Source: Bordetella parapertussis
GTDB lineage: Bacteria; Pseudomonadota; Gammaproteobacteria; Burkholderiales; Burkholderiaceae_C
Assembly (NCBI GenBank): GCA_945871945.1
Contig: CAMBXY010000022.1
Span: forward strand, 1 to 14,247
Direction of reading: 5' to 3'
Length of the DNA: 14,247 nt
Below the pieces are notes generated by a model. It was given only the letters and a program-made list of their open reading frames with translations. It had not been told where the DNA came from and did no database searches. Shown in pieces: positions 1-7,100 of the stretch. Each line of letters begins with the position of its first letter. Within the stretch, counting starts at the first letter, position 1. The translations under genes and the position numbers were made by a program.

Positions 1-1
1 C

Positions 2-439
2 ATTCCCAAAGACCCACCCGGCCTTCGCGCCCAATGGTTTAACTTGCACAAATCCATAGGCATATGTCTGGGCTTGTTGATTTTGTGGCGCTTGGGTTGG
101 CGAGTGACTCACTCAGTTCCCGCCCCGCCCACGGGTAACACCGATTTACAAAACAAGCTGGGCAAGCTGGCCCATAGGCTGTTGTATGTGTGCATGCTTG
201 TCTTGCCGTTATCGGGTTTTATCGGTTCAAATTTTTCGCAGTACCCAGTCAAATTTTTTGGCTTGGCCTTACCCAAACTGCTGGAGCCTTGGCCAGAGGC
301 TAAAGAAATCCTCAGTGAGGTGCATGAAATCACCGCTTTTGTCTTCATGATGCTCATCATCTTGCATGTGTTGGCAGCCCTTTGGCACCAATTTGTCAAG
401 CGCGATAGCTTGCTCAGTCGTATGGGTTGGCGTCGCTAA
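2..439 (+). CDS. Cytochrome b561 (CybB family), 5' end cut off by the window
   Basis: This is the C-terminal 145 residues of a four-helix inner-membrane diheme cytochrome b that passes electrons between the quinone pool and periplasmic or membrane partners. The frame is open to the first bases of the window. The first in-frame start-like codon, a TTG at 44, falls inside the conserved LHKSIG segment, so it is not the true start. Family hallmarks visible are LHKSIG leading into a hydrophobic helix, a HRLLY helix start, and a last helix with VHEITAF and ILHVLAALWHQFVKRD, which supplies the two late heme histidines. The first histidine-bearing helix lies outside the window. The stop at 437-439 lies inside the 3' end of the convergent modC gene, giving a 26-base tail-to-tail overlap. 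The family is clear but its partner is unknown. Confidence 0.87.
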   Translation: MPKDPPGLRAQWFNLHKSIGICLGLLILWRLGWRVTHSVPAPPTGNTDLQNKLGKLAHRLLYVCMLVLPLSGFIGSNFSQYPVKFFGLALPKLLEPWPEAKEILSEVHEITAFVFMMLIILHVLAALWHQFVKRDSLLSRMGWRR

Positions 440-1097
440 TTACGCGCCCTTTATCCACTTGAATCACTTGTTGGGCAAAGGCTTGCACATCTTCCTCGTC
501 GTGGGTGATGAGCACCATAGGCAAAGCCAATTCGGTTTGAAGTTGCAGTAACTCTTCACGCAGTCGCTGTCGCAAAGGCCGGTCCATGGCCGCAAAAGGC
601 TCATCGAGTAAAAGTGCGCGTGGTTTGGCCACCAGCGCTCGGGCCAAGGCCGTGCGCTGGCGTTGCCCACCCGAGAGTTGCTCGGGGTAAAGCTCGCTCA
701 CGGCTTGCAACTGAAACACCTGCGTCCAATGCGCGACCGATGAATCCTCATGCGCAAGGCTTGGGTTTTGCAAGCCTTGCTTTAATGCAAAGCCTATGTT
801 TTGTCGGACTGTCAAATGAGGAAACAAAGCATAGTCTTGGAACACATAACCCAGTCCTCTTTGGCGAGCCGCAAGGTTGATGCTTTGCTGAGAATCAAAA
901 ACAACTTGGTCTTGAAACACCACCCGCCCTTGGCTGGGGGTGTTCAAACCCGCCATCATCATGAGCGTTTGGGTTTTTCCTGCGCCCGAGGGACCAAACA
1001 GCACCAGTCGCTGTGCGTCGCTTTGAAACGCAATGTCGAGTTCGAACACAGACCCTGCATGACCTAAGCGCCTTTGCACTTGCACTTGCCACCTCAT
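414..1097 (-). CDS. modC: Molybdate ABC transporter ATPase ModC, short form without TOBE domain
   Basis: This is the cytoplasmic ATPase that powers molybdate uptake with the ModB permease. The 227-residue protein has Walker A GPSGAGKT (35-42), Q-loop Gln87 in YVFQDYALFP, signature LSGGQRQR (141-148), Walker B ALLLDEP (161-167) and switch His199 in ITHDEED. The ATG at 1095-1097 overlaps the modB stop in an ATGA arrangement. An upstream start at 1358 would add residues that merely read modB in another frame. Typical ModC proteins are about 350 residues and end in a TOBE/Mop molybdate-binding domain. This one stops about 25 residues after the switch histidine, so that domain is missing. The metal assignment rests on the ModB partner. 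A tungstate or other oxyanion transporter is a weaker alternative. Confidence 0.82.
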   Translation of the reverse strand: MRWQVQVQRRLGHAGSVFELDIAFQSDAQRLVLFGPSGAGKTQTLMMMAGLNTPSQGRVVFQDQVVFDSQQSINLAARQRGLGYVFQDYALFPHLTVRQNIGFALKQGLQNPSLAHEDSSVAHWTQVFQLQAVSELYPEQLSGGQRQRTALARALVAKPRALLLDEPFAAMDRPLRQRLREELLQLQTELALPMVLITHDEEDVQAFAQQVIQVDKGRVISDANPYD

Positions 1098-1783
1098 CGC
1101 CAACCTCGATTGGCCTGACCTGCCACACGCCCGGGTGCCAAGTAGCCCGCGCCCAAAAGTATGGCCATGCAACTGATGGATGTGACCAGCACCAGAAAGT
1201 GGGCGGTTTGGTCTTGCCCTGCTTGCACCGCTTCGTATACCGCGATAGACAGTGTTTGGGTTTCTCCTGCAATGCTGCCGGCCACCATCAATGTCGCCCC
1301 AAACTCTCCTGTGGCACGGGCAAAAGCCAGCAAGGTACCCGACATGATGCCGCGCCAAGCCAGCGGCAAGGTAACGCGAAAGAACACCGCCAGTTCACTC
1401 AAGCCCAGTACCCTTGCGGCTTGTTCTAAAGTGGGCTCTACATTTTCAAATGCGGCCCGCGCTGCTTTGAACACCAGTGGAAAAGCCACGATGCTCGCCG
1501 CAATCACAGCGCCTTGCCAAGTGAAAATAAGCTGGATACCGAAATGCTCTTTCAGCCATTGACCCACAGCACCATGGCGCCCCAACACAACCAAAAGGTA
1601 GTAGCCTAAAACAGTAGGTGGTAAGACCATGGGAAGTGTCAGCAAGGCATCGATGACATCGCGACCCACAAAACGCCAACGCGACAAGGCGTAGCCAACC
1701 GCAACTCCCAACACCAAGTTAATGGCTGTTGCCCAACCAGCAACTTTGAGGGTGAGTGCCAGTGCAACCCAAGCGGTTTCCAT
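1094..1783 (-). CDS. modB: Molybdate ABC transporter permease ModB
   Basis: This inner-membrane channel subunit carries molybdate across the membrane with ModC and a periplasmic ModA. The 229-residue protein is strongly hydrophobic with about five membrane segments. It has the ModB-typical LPMVLPPTVLGYYLL segment (about 50-64), the EAA loop that contacts the ATPase (about 120-145, EQAARVLG then LPLAWRGI), and ARATGEFGATLMVAG, also typical of ModB. It starts 6 bases after the stop of the thiol dioxygenase-rhodanese gene and its stop overlaps the modC start, so the three are probably cotranscribed. No modA is present in the window, so the binding protein must be encoded elsewhere. A local supply of molybdenum would suit the molybdoenzyme encoded at 7097-9717. 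Confidence 0.88.
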   Translation of the reverse strand: METAWVALALTLKVAGWATAINLVLGVAVGYALSRWRFVGRDVIDALLTLPMVLPPTVLGYYLLVVLGRHGAVGQWLKEHFGIQLIFTWQGAVIAASIVAFPLVFKAARAAFENVEPTLEQAARVLGLSELAVFFRVTLPLAWRGIMSGTLLAFARATGEFGATLMVAGSIAGETQTLSIAVYEAVQAGQDQTAHFLVLVTSISCMAILLGAGYLAPGRVAGQANRGWR

Positions 1784-1789
1784 GCGGCG

Positions 1790-4099
1790 TCAAATAACCT
1801 TGAAGTGGTGCGTGCCGTCGCGTTTCAATTGCTCGACCAATCCGTATTCCCAGTCCAGATAGGCTTGCATGGCTTGGTCTGCGTTGTCCGTGCCCTCATA
1901 CGGGCGACGGTATCGGTCTATGCGAGGACTGGCCAAATACGATTCACCTTGTTGGGTGCTAAAGCCCGCTGCTTGCCAAGCGGCATTGCCGCCAGGCAAC
2001 CACAGCACTTCCACGCCAGAGCGTAACAGCGGTTGCAGTTGGGCCACCGCATAGCGCGAAAGGCGGCCGTCCCCACAGGTGAGGATATAACGATTTGCTT
2101 TGTGAACACGGCTGAAGTCTTGGGCAAGTTGCGAGCGCAACAACCACCATGCCCCCGGAATATGGCGCTTGACATAGGTGGCGCTGTCGCCGACATCGAT
2201 GACCATGCTCAGGTTGCTGCGGTTGGCCAGCCATGTTTTAAGGGTGGGCGGGTCCACCACGGCCACAGGGGCGAGCGTGTGCGGCAGATCATCTTCAGAA
2301 AATTGGGTTTTGCCGTGCAAGTCTTCGGCACGCAAGTCTTTCATCACCGCGACTTGCCAACCCATTTGGGCTAACCAAGAGGCGGCCATGCTGGCCCGCA
2401 CGCCGTCGTCGTCATAGAGCACCACCCTTGCGCCGCGCACACCGATGAAGTGGTCGGTTTCTTGCACCAGTTGGCCGCCCGGCGCGCTCACAGCACCTGG
2501 CCAATGGCCTTGGGCGAATTCTTCAGGTGTGCGTACATCGAAGACATAGGTGGTTCTATGGGTTTCAGACAACCATTGGTTGACGGTTTGAGCGTCCACC
2601 CGAGCAACCCCTGCGCGAAACAACAAAGCCAGTGCAGAGGCTGCGGCTTTGCTGCGATCGTTGTCGCTGATGTCGCCAAAGCTTTGGCTGGCGCCTTTGA
2701 CCAAGTCCAGACCCGCTAAGGTCCAACCGATGGTGCCATTGCGCAGAGCACACACGGGGTTGGGAATGCCGGAATTGATGAGGGACTGCGCGCCGATGAT
2801 GCTGCGCGTGCGACCGGCACAGTTGACGATGATGCGGGTGGTCGGACTGGGTGCGAGAGAACGTGCGCGAAGCACCAATTCGCCCCCTGGTACGCTGATC
2901 GCGCCTGGAATGCTCATGGTTTGGTATTCATCAAAACGACGCGCATCAAGCACCACCACATCGGACTTTCTGTCGAGCAAAGCTTTGACTTCATGGGCTG
3001 AAAAAGAAGGCGTTTTGCGTTGCGACTCCACCAGTTCGCCAAATGATTTGCTGGGCACATTGACGTCTCGAAATAACTCGCCACCGGCTGCGGCCCACCC
3101 CGCAAGCCCGTTTTGCAAAACGCTTAACTGGGTATAGCCAAGGCGTTCGAGCACCGGTATCGCCTGCAAAGCCAAACCTTCGCCATTGTCATAAACCACT
3201 ATGGGTGTATCGCGGCGCGGCAGTCGACGCCATGCATCTAACTCCATGCGACCCAGCGGCAGGTTGATGGCAAACAAAGGATGGCTTTGGGCGTAGGGGT
3301 CTTCTTCGCGCACATCGACAAGCGCGATTTCCTGCTTGTTCAGCAAGGCTTCTCTGATTTGGACGTAGCTGCTCACAGGGTAGGGGTGTGAGGGCTCAGA
3401 AAGCGCTTCAGCAGCATTTTGCTCGGCAGGGGCCGTTGGCTGCACCGCATCTGGGCTTGCCAAGGGTGTTGGTGTCACGGGGGGCGCAGGGTGAATGTCG
3501 GGCGGCGGCGTTTTGAGTTCTGCGCTGGCAGGCACATTGGAATAGCCAGACACAAACGTGCTGCGTGTGCCGTCCTCGCGGTAGCTGTGGCGTTCGATCA
3601 AACCAATATTGCCGCCATACACATGGATGCTGACCGAGACTTTATGGGTGGAGGCGTTCCATACCTTGTGGACGTCGCCTATGCGGGGCGAGACGGCCTC
3701 GATGTCACCTGCCTGCATATCAATTTGAAAACCTGCTGGCGCCCAACGGCCATCGGACATGCGGCTGTAAGGTTGACAAGACTCTGAACCACGCAATATG
3801 CCGACCATTCCCCACACCGTATGGTCATGGATGGGCGTGGCTTGACCTGGGCCCCAAACAAAGCTCACCACCGAGAAACGGTTTTGTGGATCGGCGTAAA
3901 GCAAATACTGTTGGTAATACTGTGAATGGGCTTGCGCAAACTCGGGAGGCAACCAGTCGTCGTTGGAAATAAGCTCGCTGAGGTATTGACGCCCTTGCGA
4001 TAGCAGTGCGGGTTCAGCAGGCGCAGCATCCACCAAACGCGTGAGTTGCGCTAAGAAATGATGGAATCTAGCAACAGAGGTTGGCGTGACGGCTTGCAT
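1790..4099 (-). CDS. Gln-type thiol dioxygenase fused to four tandem rhodanese domains
   Basis: This is a 769-residue cytoplasmic fusion. Residues 1-190 are a cupin thiol dioxygenase. The iron ligands are His91, His93 and His144, and Ser157-His159-Tyr161 form the catalytic triad. Gln64 sits where cysteine dioxygenase has its substrate-binding Arg, and Gly97 falls where the mammalian enzyme has its cross-linking Cys. These positions are a constant two residues from those I recall for the Pseudomonas 3-mercaptopropionate dioxygenase (His89/91/142, Gln62), so a 3-mercaptopropionate-like thiol is the likely substrate. Residues 193-240 are a Pro/Ala-rich linker. Four rhodanese units follow, at about 243-345, 367-465, 500-590 and 612-715. 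The residue at the catalytic-loop Cys position is Asp304, Cys427, Asp563 and Cys675, so units 2 and 4 look active. No clear ribosome-binding site precedes the ATG, but no later in-frame start keeps the cupin intact. It probably oxidises a thiol to a sulfinate and handles the released sulfur or sulfite. Confidence 0.9.
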   Translation of the reverse strand: MQAVTPTSVARFHHFLAQLTRLVDAAPAEPALLSQGRQYLSELISNDDWLPPEFAQAHSQYYQQYLLYADPQNRFSVVSFVWGPGQATPIHDHTVWGMVGILRGSESCQPYSRMSDGRWAPAGFQIDMQAGDIEAVSPRIGDVHKVWNASTHKVSVSIHVYGGNIGLIERHSYREDGTRSTFVSGYSNVPASAELKTPPPDIHPAPPVTPTPLASPDAVQPTAPAEQNAAEALSEPSHPYPVSSYVQIREALLNKQEIALVDVREEDPYAQSHPLFAINLPLGRMELDAWRRLPRRDTPIVVYDNGEGLALQAIPVLERLGYTQLSVLQNGLAGWAAAGGELFRDVNVPSKSFGELVESQRKTPSFSAHEVKALLDRKSDVVVLDARRFDEYQTMSIPGAISVPGGELVLRARSLAPSPTTRIIVNCAGRTRSIIGAQSLINSGIPNPVCALRNGTIGWTLAGLDLVKGASQSFGDISDNDRSKAAASALALLFRAGVARVDAQTVNQWLSETHRTTYVFDVRTPEEFAQGHWPGAVSAPGGQLVQETDHFIGVRGARVVLYDDDGVRASMAASWLAQMGWQVAVMKDLRAEDLHGKTQFSEDDLPHTLAPVAVVDPPTLKTWLANRSNLSMVIDVGDSATYVKRHIPGAWWLLRSQLAQDFSRVHKANRYILTCGDGRLSRYAVAQLQPLLRSGVEVLWLPGGNAAWQAAGFSTQQGESYLASPRIDRYRRPYEGTDNADQAMQAYLDWEYGLVEQLKRDGTHHFKVI

Positions 4100-4127
4100 T
4101 TATAAAGGGTTGACTGAACTGGCCTGA

Positions 4128-4156
4128 TTGTTTCACATGCTTACTGGAGATATGCT
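4128..4156 (+). promoter_or_regulatory. Candidate aroE promoter in the 66-base divergent gap
   Basis: TTGTTT at 4128-4133 and TATGCT at 4151-4156 are separated by 17 bases, a fair sigma-70 pattern. Transcription would begin about 3-5 bases before the aroE ATG, giving a nearly leaderless message. A competing pair, TTGACT at 4110-4115 and TCACAT at 4133-4138, also has a 17-base spacer and would leave the TGGAGA motif at 4145-4150 near the 5' end of the message. On the minus strand only a TTTATA just upstream of the fusion-gene ATG stands out. These calls come from reading alone and are weak. Confidence 0.3.
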
Positions 4157-4165
4157 TGCGATCTT

Positions 4166-5005
4166 ATGGCAACTTCTTCGTTTATTTTGGCTGGGGTAAT
4201 GGGTTGGCCCATTGCCCATTCGAGGTCACCCCTTATCCACGGACACTGGATTGCCGAGCATGGCTTGCTGGGTGCCTATGTTCCTTTGGCTGTTAACCCC
4301 GCGCATTTATCGCAGGCCTTGACGGGCTTGAAAGCTTTGGGGTTTGCCGGCTGCAATCTCACTTTGCCGCACAAAATTGAGGTCTTGCCTTGGCTGGACG
4401 AAACCGACCCGGTGGCCCAACGCATAGGCGCAGTCAACACCGTGTCGGTGCGAGCCGATGGCAGTTTGTATGGCTCTAATACAGATGCATTTGGGTTTAT
4501 ACAAAGTTTGCATGAAGCCAAAAGCAGTTGGCAAGCCGACGCGGGGGCAGCGGTGGTCTTGGGTGCGGGCGGAGCGGCGCGTGCCGTGGTCTGGGCCTTG
4601 GTCGATGCAGGCGTGCCTGAAATTCGTTTGCTTAACCGCAGCAGGGACAAAGCCTTTGACATGGCGCAGGAGTTTGGCCCAAGGGTCACAGCCTTTGACT
4701 GGGCAGAGCGTCATGCTGCACTCGAGGGTGCTGCGCTGTTGGTCAACACCACCACGCAAGGTATGCAAGGACAAGCGGCACTTGATGTGCACCTTGATGC
4801 TTTGTCTGCACAGGCTTTGGTCTGCGACATTGTTTACACCCCATTGCAAACTGATTTGCTCAAGCGCGCTGCGGCCCAAGGTAACCCCACAGTCAATGGT
4901 CTGGGCATGTTGCTGCACCAAGCCAGACCGGCGTTTGCTTCTTGGTTTGGTGTGAGCCCCAAGGTGACGCCTGCTTTGTGGGCCAAGGTCTTGGCCACTT
5001 TATAG
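4166..5005 (+). CDS. aroE: Shikimate dehydrogenase AroE
   Basis: AroE reduces 3-dehydroshikimate to shikimate with NADPH, the fourth step of the aromatic amino-acid pathway, in the cytoplasm. At 279 residues it is normal family length. The substrate site shows SRSP (19-22), NLTLPHK with catalytic Lys70, VNT (90-92) and NTDAFGF with catalytic Asp107. The nucleotide site is GAGGAARA (133-140), and NRSR (157-160) is the usual NADPH-phosphate-binding motif. NTTTQGM and GLGMLLHQA near the C-terminus are also family hallmarks. A TGGAGA motif at 4145-4150 is about 15 bases from the ATG, longer than ideal. It is divergent from the thiol dioxygenase gene and convergent with soxA, with only 7 bases between the stops. 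It is a housekeeping gene lying between the two minus-strand sulfur and molybdenum blocks. Confidence 0.97.
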   Translation: MATSSFILAGVMGWPIAHSRSPLIHGHWIAEHGLLGAYVPLAVNPAHLSQALTGLKALGFAGCNLTLPHKIEVLPWLDETDPVAQRIGAVNTVSVRADGSLYGSNTDAFGFIQSLHEAKSSWQADAGAAVVLGAGGAARAVVWALVDAGVPEIRLLNRSRDKAFDMAQEFGPRVTAFDWAERHAALEGAALLVNTTTQGMQGQAALDVHLDALSAQALVCDIVYTPLQTDLLKRAAAQGNPTVNGLGMLLHQARPAFASWFGVSPKVTPALWAKVLATL

Positions 5006-5012
5006 GCTTGGC

Positions 5013-5825
5013 TTATTTGCGTACAGCTGGTGCTTCCACCAGCAGGCCTTGGCCGCGCCACATCAAGTACAGGCTGATGTCGCGTATGTCGGTATGTCCC
5101 CAAGGGGGAATTTCCGCTCTCACGCCGGTGTAGCAAAAACGCAAGCGCCGCTCCAGAGAGGCAACCCGTTGCCAGTCGATGCGGTAGAGCGGATAGGCAT
5201 TGGCTTGGCCTTGGCTTAAGGGGTCGGTATAAAGCTTTTGACCATAGTGCTGGTCGTGGCAATTCGTGCAGGCCAAGTTCATTTGCCCTTGGCGGGTCAT
5301 GAAAATGCGTTGACCGTTTTCAAAATGGCTTTTCGCTGCGCCATCGATTTGCGCTTGCAAAGGCATGCCACGCGAAGTGAACGTCACCGCCAAGCTCAGG
5401 GCAAGCAACTCATCAGACTCATAAGGCCACACTGAGGCTTTTTGGTTTTTTGTGCGACATTGGCGTATGCGGTCTTCCAAGTTGAATAACTTGCCGCTGG
5501 CTTTGTCGACCGCTGGATAGCGAGCAGAGATGCCCTTCATGCCGCCTATGTCACCGTGGCAGGATTGGCAGCTTTTGTTGCTTTTGCCATCGGGCTTGCG
5601 CCACAGTTTATTGCCCGTGTCTAAAGCAATATTGCCAGGGTTGGCAAACTCATCGGCTTGCAAGGACTGCACTTCCGCGCCAGAAAAATCCAAGCCCGAT
5701 TGCAATTTATCTAAGGCGATGATGCGTTGCTGGGCACTCAAGGGGGAGGCCATACAAACGCCAGCCAAAAGCCAAACCAGCAGATAACGCCAATTGAAAA
5801 CAACTTTGCTCGCGGTCCCTTGCAT
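5013..5825 (-). CDS. soxA: SoxA, diheme c-type cytochrome of the SoxAX sulfur-carrier-loading enzyme
   Basis: SoxA works with SoxX in the periplasm to join thiosulfate (or another sulfane donor) oxidatively to the cysteine of SoxY. The 270-residue protein has a Sec signal peptide (about 1-31, ending PLSA), a first heme site CQSCH (86-90) and a second CTNCH (186-190), which marks the diheme form. Cys231, in RRLRFCYTGVRAE, is in the place of the conserved active-site cysteine that becomes a heme ligand and carries a persulfide. The C-terminal LYLMWRGQG and VEAPAVRK segments are also typical. The start lies 8 bases after the soxZ stop. It is the last gene of the operon. No soxB follows: the next gene is aroE on the opposite strand. 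Confidence 0.94.
   Translation of the reverse strand: MQGTASKVVFNWRYLLVWLLAGVCMASPLSAQQRIIALDKLQSGLDFSGAEVQSLQADEFANPGNIALDTGNKLWRKPDGKSNKSCQSCHGDIGGMKGISARYPAVDKASGKLFNLEDRIRQCRTKNQKASVWPYESDELLALSLAVTFTSRGMPLQAQIDGAAKSHFENGQRIFMTRQGQMNLACTNCHDQHYGQKLYTDPLSQGQANAYPLYRIDWQRVASLERRLRFCYTGVRAEIPPWGHTDIRDISLYLMWRGQGLLVEAPAVRK
5026..5043. other. Perfect 7-base-pair hairpin between the aroE and soxA 3' ends
   Basis: GCTGGTG, a four-base loop CTTC, then CACCAGC form a perfect inverted repeat. It lies 20 bases after the aroE stop and inside the last codons of soxA. Neither strand has a T-run after the stem, so it is not a standard intrinsic terminator. It may still slow polymerase or protect mRNA ends of the two convergent genes, or be chance within coding sequence. 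Confidence 0.35.
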
Positions 5826-5833
5826 GCCAGGTT

Positions 5834-6184
5834 TCAGTTGCCGCTGGGCTTGGAGGCGTTGGCCGCTTCAACCACTAAGCTGTGACGCAACTCGCCGATA
5901 TAGGCTTTGTCGTCAACCCAGCGAAACAGCATGTCACCCGACTCTGTGGCGCGCAAATAAAACTCAATAAAGGGGTTGGCAGAAACGCCCGTGGTGGGCT
6001 CGACCCGAAACACTTCTTTGCCGTTCAAGGTGCACAGCAGGTGTCGGATGATGTTGCGTTGAATCAATACGCCATCGATATCGCGCAAAAAGCCGCTGTC
6101 CATGGGATGGTTGACCAGCAAACGAATTTTGAAGACATCACCTTGGGTAATGCGGGGAGGCATTTGTAAGCGTGCGGAAGTCAT
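5834..6184 (-). CDS. soxZ: SoxZ, subunit of the SoxYZ sulfur carrier
   Basis: SoxZ is the small immunoglobulin-like partner of SoxY; the SoxYZ dimer holds sulfur intermediates in the periplasm. The 116-residue product matches the usual length and pattern: RLQMPPRITQGDVFKIRLLV at the start, then NHPMDSGF, a VEPTTGVSANPFIEFYL strand region, and DDKAYIGELRHSL near the end. The ATG at 6182-6184 shares one base with the soxY stop (TGATG). A longer reading from 6202 would add six residues that only read soxY in another frame. It has no signal peptide, as expected for SoxZ, which is thought to be exported bound to the Tat substrate SoxY. Confidence 0.94.
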   Translation of the reverse strand: MTSARLQMPPRITQGDVFKIRLLVNHPMDSGFLRDIDGVLIQRNIIRHLLCTLNGKEVFRVEPTTGVSANPFIEFYLRATESGDMLFRWVDDKAYIGELRHSLVVEAANASKPSGN

Positions 6185-6696
6185 CAGCCGTTGTCCACAC
6201 AAGCCGCTTCGGTGACCACCACCTCTTGCACGTCATAAATAAAGTTGCCGTCCGAGCGTCTGGCCAGTGCGATCACGCTTTGGTTGCCAGACAAACGAAC
6301 CCGAGTGCTTAAGTCGGCTCGCCCGTTCCATGGTCCCATGACAAATTTCGACATCAAAGGCACGGGGTTGCGTTGTGAGATCAGGTACACATGGGTGATG
6401 TGTTCGGCTTCAGTCATGGGGCTGTCGATCTTCAAACTCAAGGGCACCATGTGGCCGTTGTCAGCCAACATGGGCAGCGACAAGCTTACGTTCTCTTTTT
6501 TCAGTTCTTGGTTTTGCACAAAGGGCCTGACCATTTCTTCAAAAGTTCGCAACCGCGCTTCAGACAAACCCGTGATGGTGAGTTTGTCGACCTGTGCTTT
6601 GGCTGCACCCGACAACAATGTGCCCATGCTGGCAGCCACCACTGTTTTAAGAAGTTGCGCGATAGATTGGCGGCGAGAAAATACAGTTGGCATCAT
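6184..6696 (-). CDS. soxY: SoxY, sulfur-carrying subunit with a non-canonical C-terminal arm
   Basis: SoxY carries sulfur intermediates on a cysteine in a flexible C-terminal arm. The 170-residue protein has a Tat signal (SRRQSIAQLL, 7-16, with cleavage plausibly after AAKA at about 34), then the beta-sandwich features SLPMLADNGHMVPLSL and MTEAEHITHVYLISQRNPVP. The only cysteine, Cys166, lies near the end in VVVTEAACVDNG. The textbook arm is GGCGG or GGCG; here the flanking residues are Ala-Ala before and Val-Asp-Asn-Gly after. The carrier cysteine is kept, but the glycine swing arm is altered and slightly longer. The ATG overlaps the soxX stop (ATGA) and the stop overlaps soxZ, so soxX, soxY and soxZ are probably translationally coupled. 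Confidence 0.93.
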   Translation of the reverse strand: MMPTVFSRRQSIAQLLKTVVAASMGTLLSGAAKAQVDKLTITGLSEARLRTFEEMVRPFVQNQELKKENVSLSLPMLADNGHMVPLSLKIDSPMTEAEHITHVYLISQRNPVPLMSKFVMGPWNGRADLSTRVRLSGNQSVIALARRSDGNFIYDVQEVVVTEAACVDNG

Positions 6697-7100
6697 GAAG
6701 GGTTCTTGAGTAAATAGACAATGATGTCTTCCAAAGCTTGCTCGGTCAAAACGGTTTTGCCTTGAAGTGGTTTGGCTACATTATGCAGACCTTTTGTACT
6801 GAAATAGGATGGCATAAAAGTTTGCGGGTTTTGTACTCTGGGGTCGGCAATGCGCTGGCGAATTTGATCTGGGCTGAGGCGGGTGCCCACATCTTTAAGA
6901 GAGGGCCCCATCTCGCCACCGTCTTTCAAGCCAGGCGCTTGGTGACACAACAAACAGCCAGTGTCGTGCCTGGCCAGCAACAATTTGCGGCCACGTTCTG
7001 CGTCAGCAGTGGCCGCGGATGGCGTGGCGGGCATGGCATCGCTGGCCCACAGCGAGGGGCTTAAAAGCAAGCAGAGCAAGTACCCAACAATGTGCCTCAT
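6693..7100 (-). CDS. soxX: SoxX, monoheme c-type cytochrome subunit of SoxAX
   Basis: SoxX takes the electrons released when SoxA loads sulfur onto SoxYZ and passes them to the respiratory chain. The 135-residue protein has a Sec signal peptide (about 1-19, ending SLWA), DAERGRKLLL, one heme site CLLCH (49-53), GPSLKDVGTRLSPDQIRQRI, and FMPSYF with Met96 as the likely axial ligand. The C-terminal segment NVAKPLQGKTVL then LEDIIVYLL is typical of SoxX. The ATG overlaps the stop of the molybdoenzyme large subunit by an ATGA junction, and its own stop overlaps the soxY ATG the same way. Molybdenum hydroxylases of this type often have a cytochrome c partner gene downstream, so it could also take electrons from that enzyme. 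That role is inference. Confidence 0.92.
   Translation of the reverse strand: MRHIVGYLLCLLLSPSLWASDAMPATPSAATADAERGRKLLLARHDTGCLLCHQAPGLKDGGEMGPSLKDVGTRLSPDQIRQRIADPRVQNPQTFMPSYFSTKGLHNVAKPLQGKTVLTEQALEDIIVYLLKNPS

Noticed and set aside
2649..3137. Plus-strand open frame of 162 codons opposite the dioxygenase-rhodanese gene
   Set aside because: The minus-strand frame encodes recognisable rhodanese domains through this region. The plus-strand product has no recognisable domain and only low-complexity content.
4307..4921. Minus-strand open frame of 204 codons inside aroE
   Set aside because: aroE is complete with all catalytic motifs. The antisense frame shows no domain.
5026..5043. Intrinsic terminator for aroE or soxA
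   Set aside because: The hairpin is perfect but no T-run follows on either strand and it lies within soxA codons, so I list it only as a hairpin.
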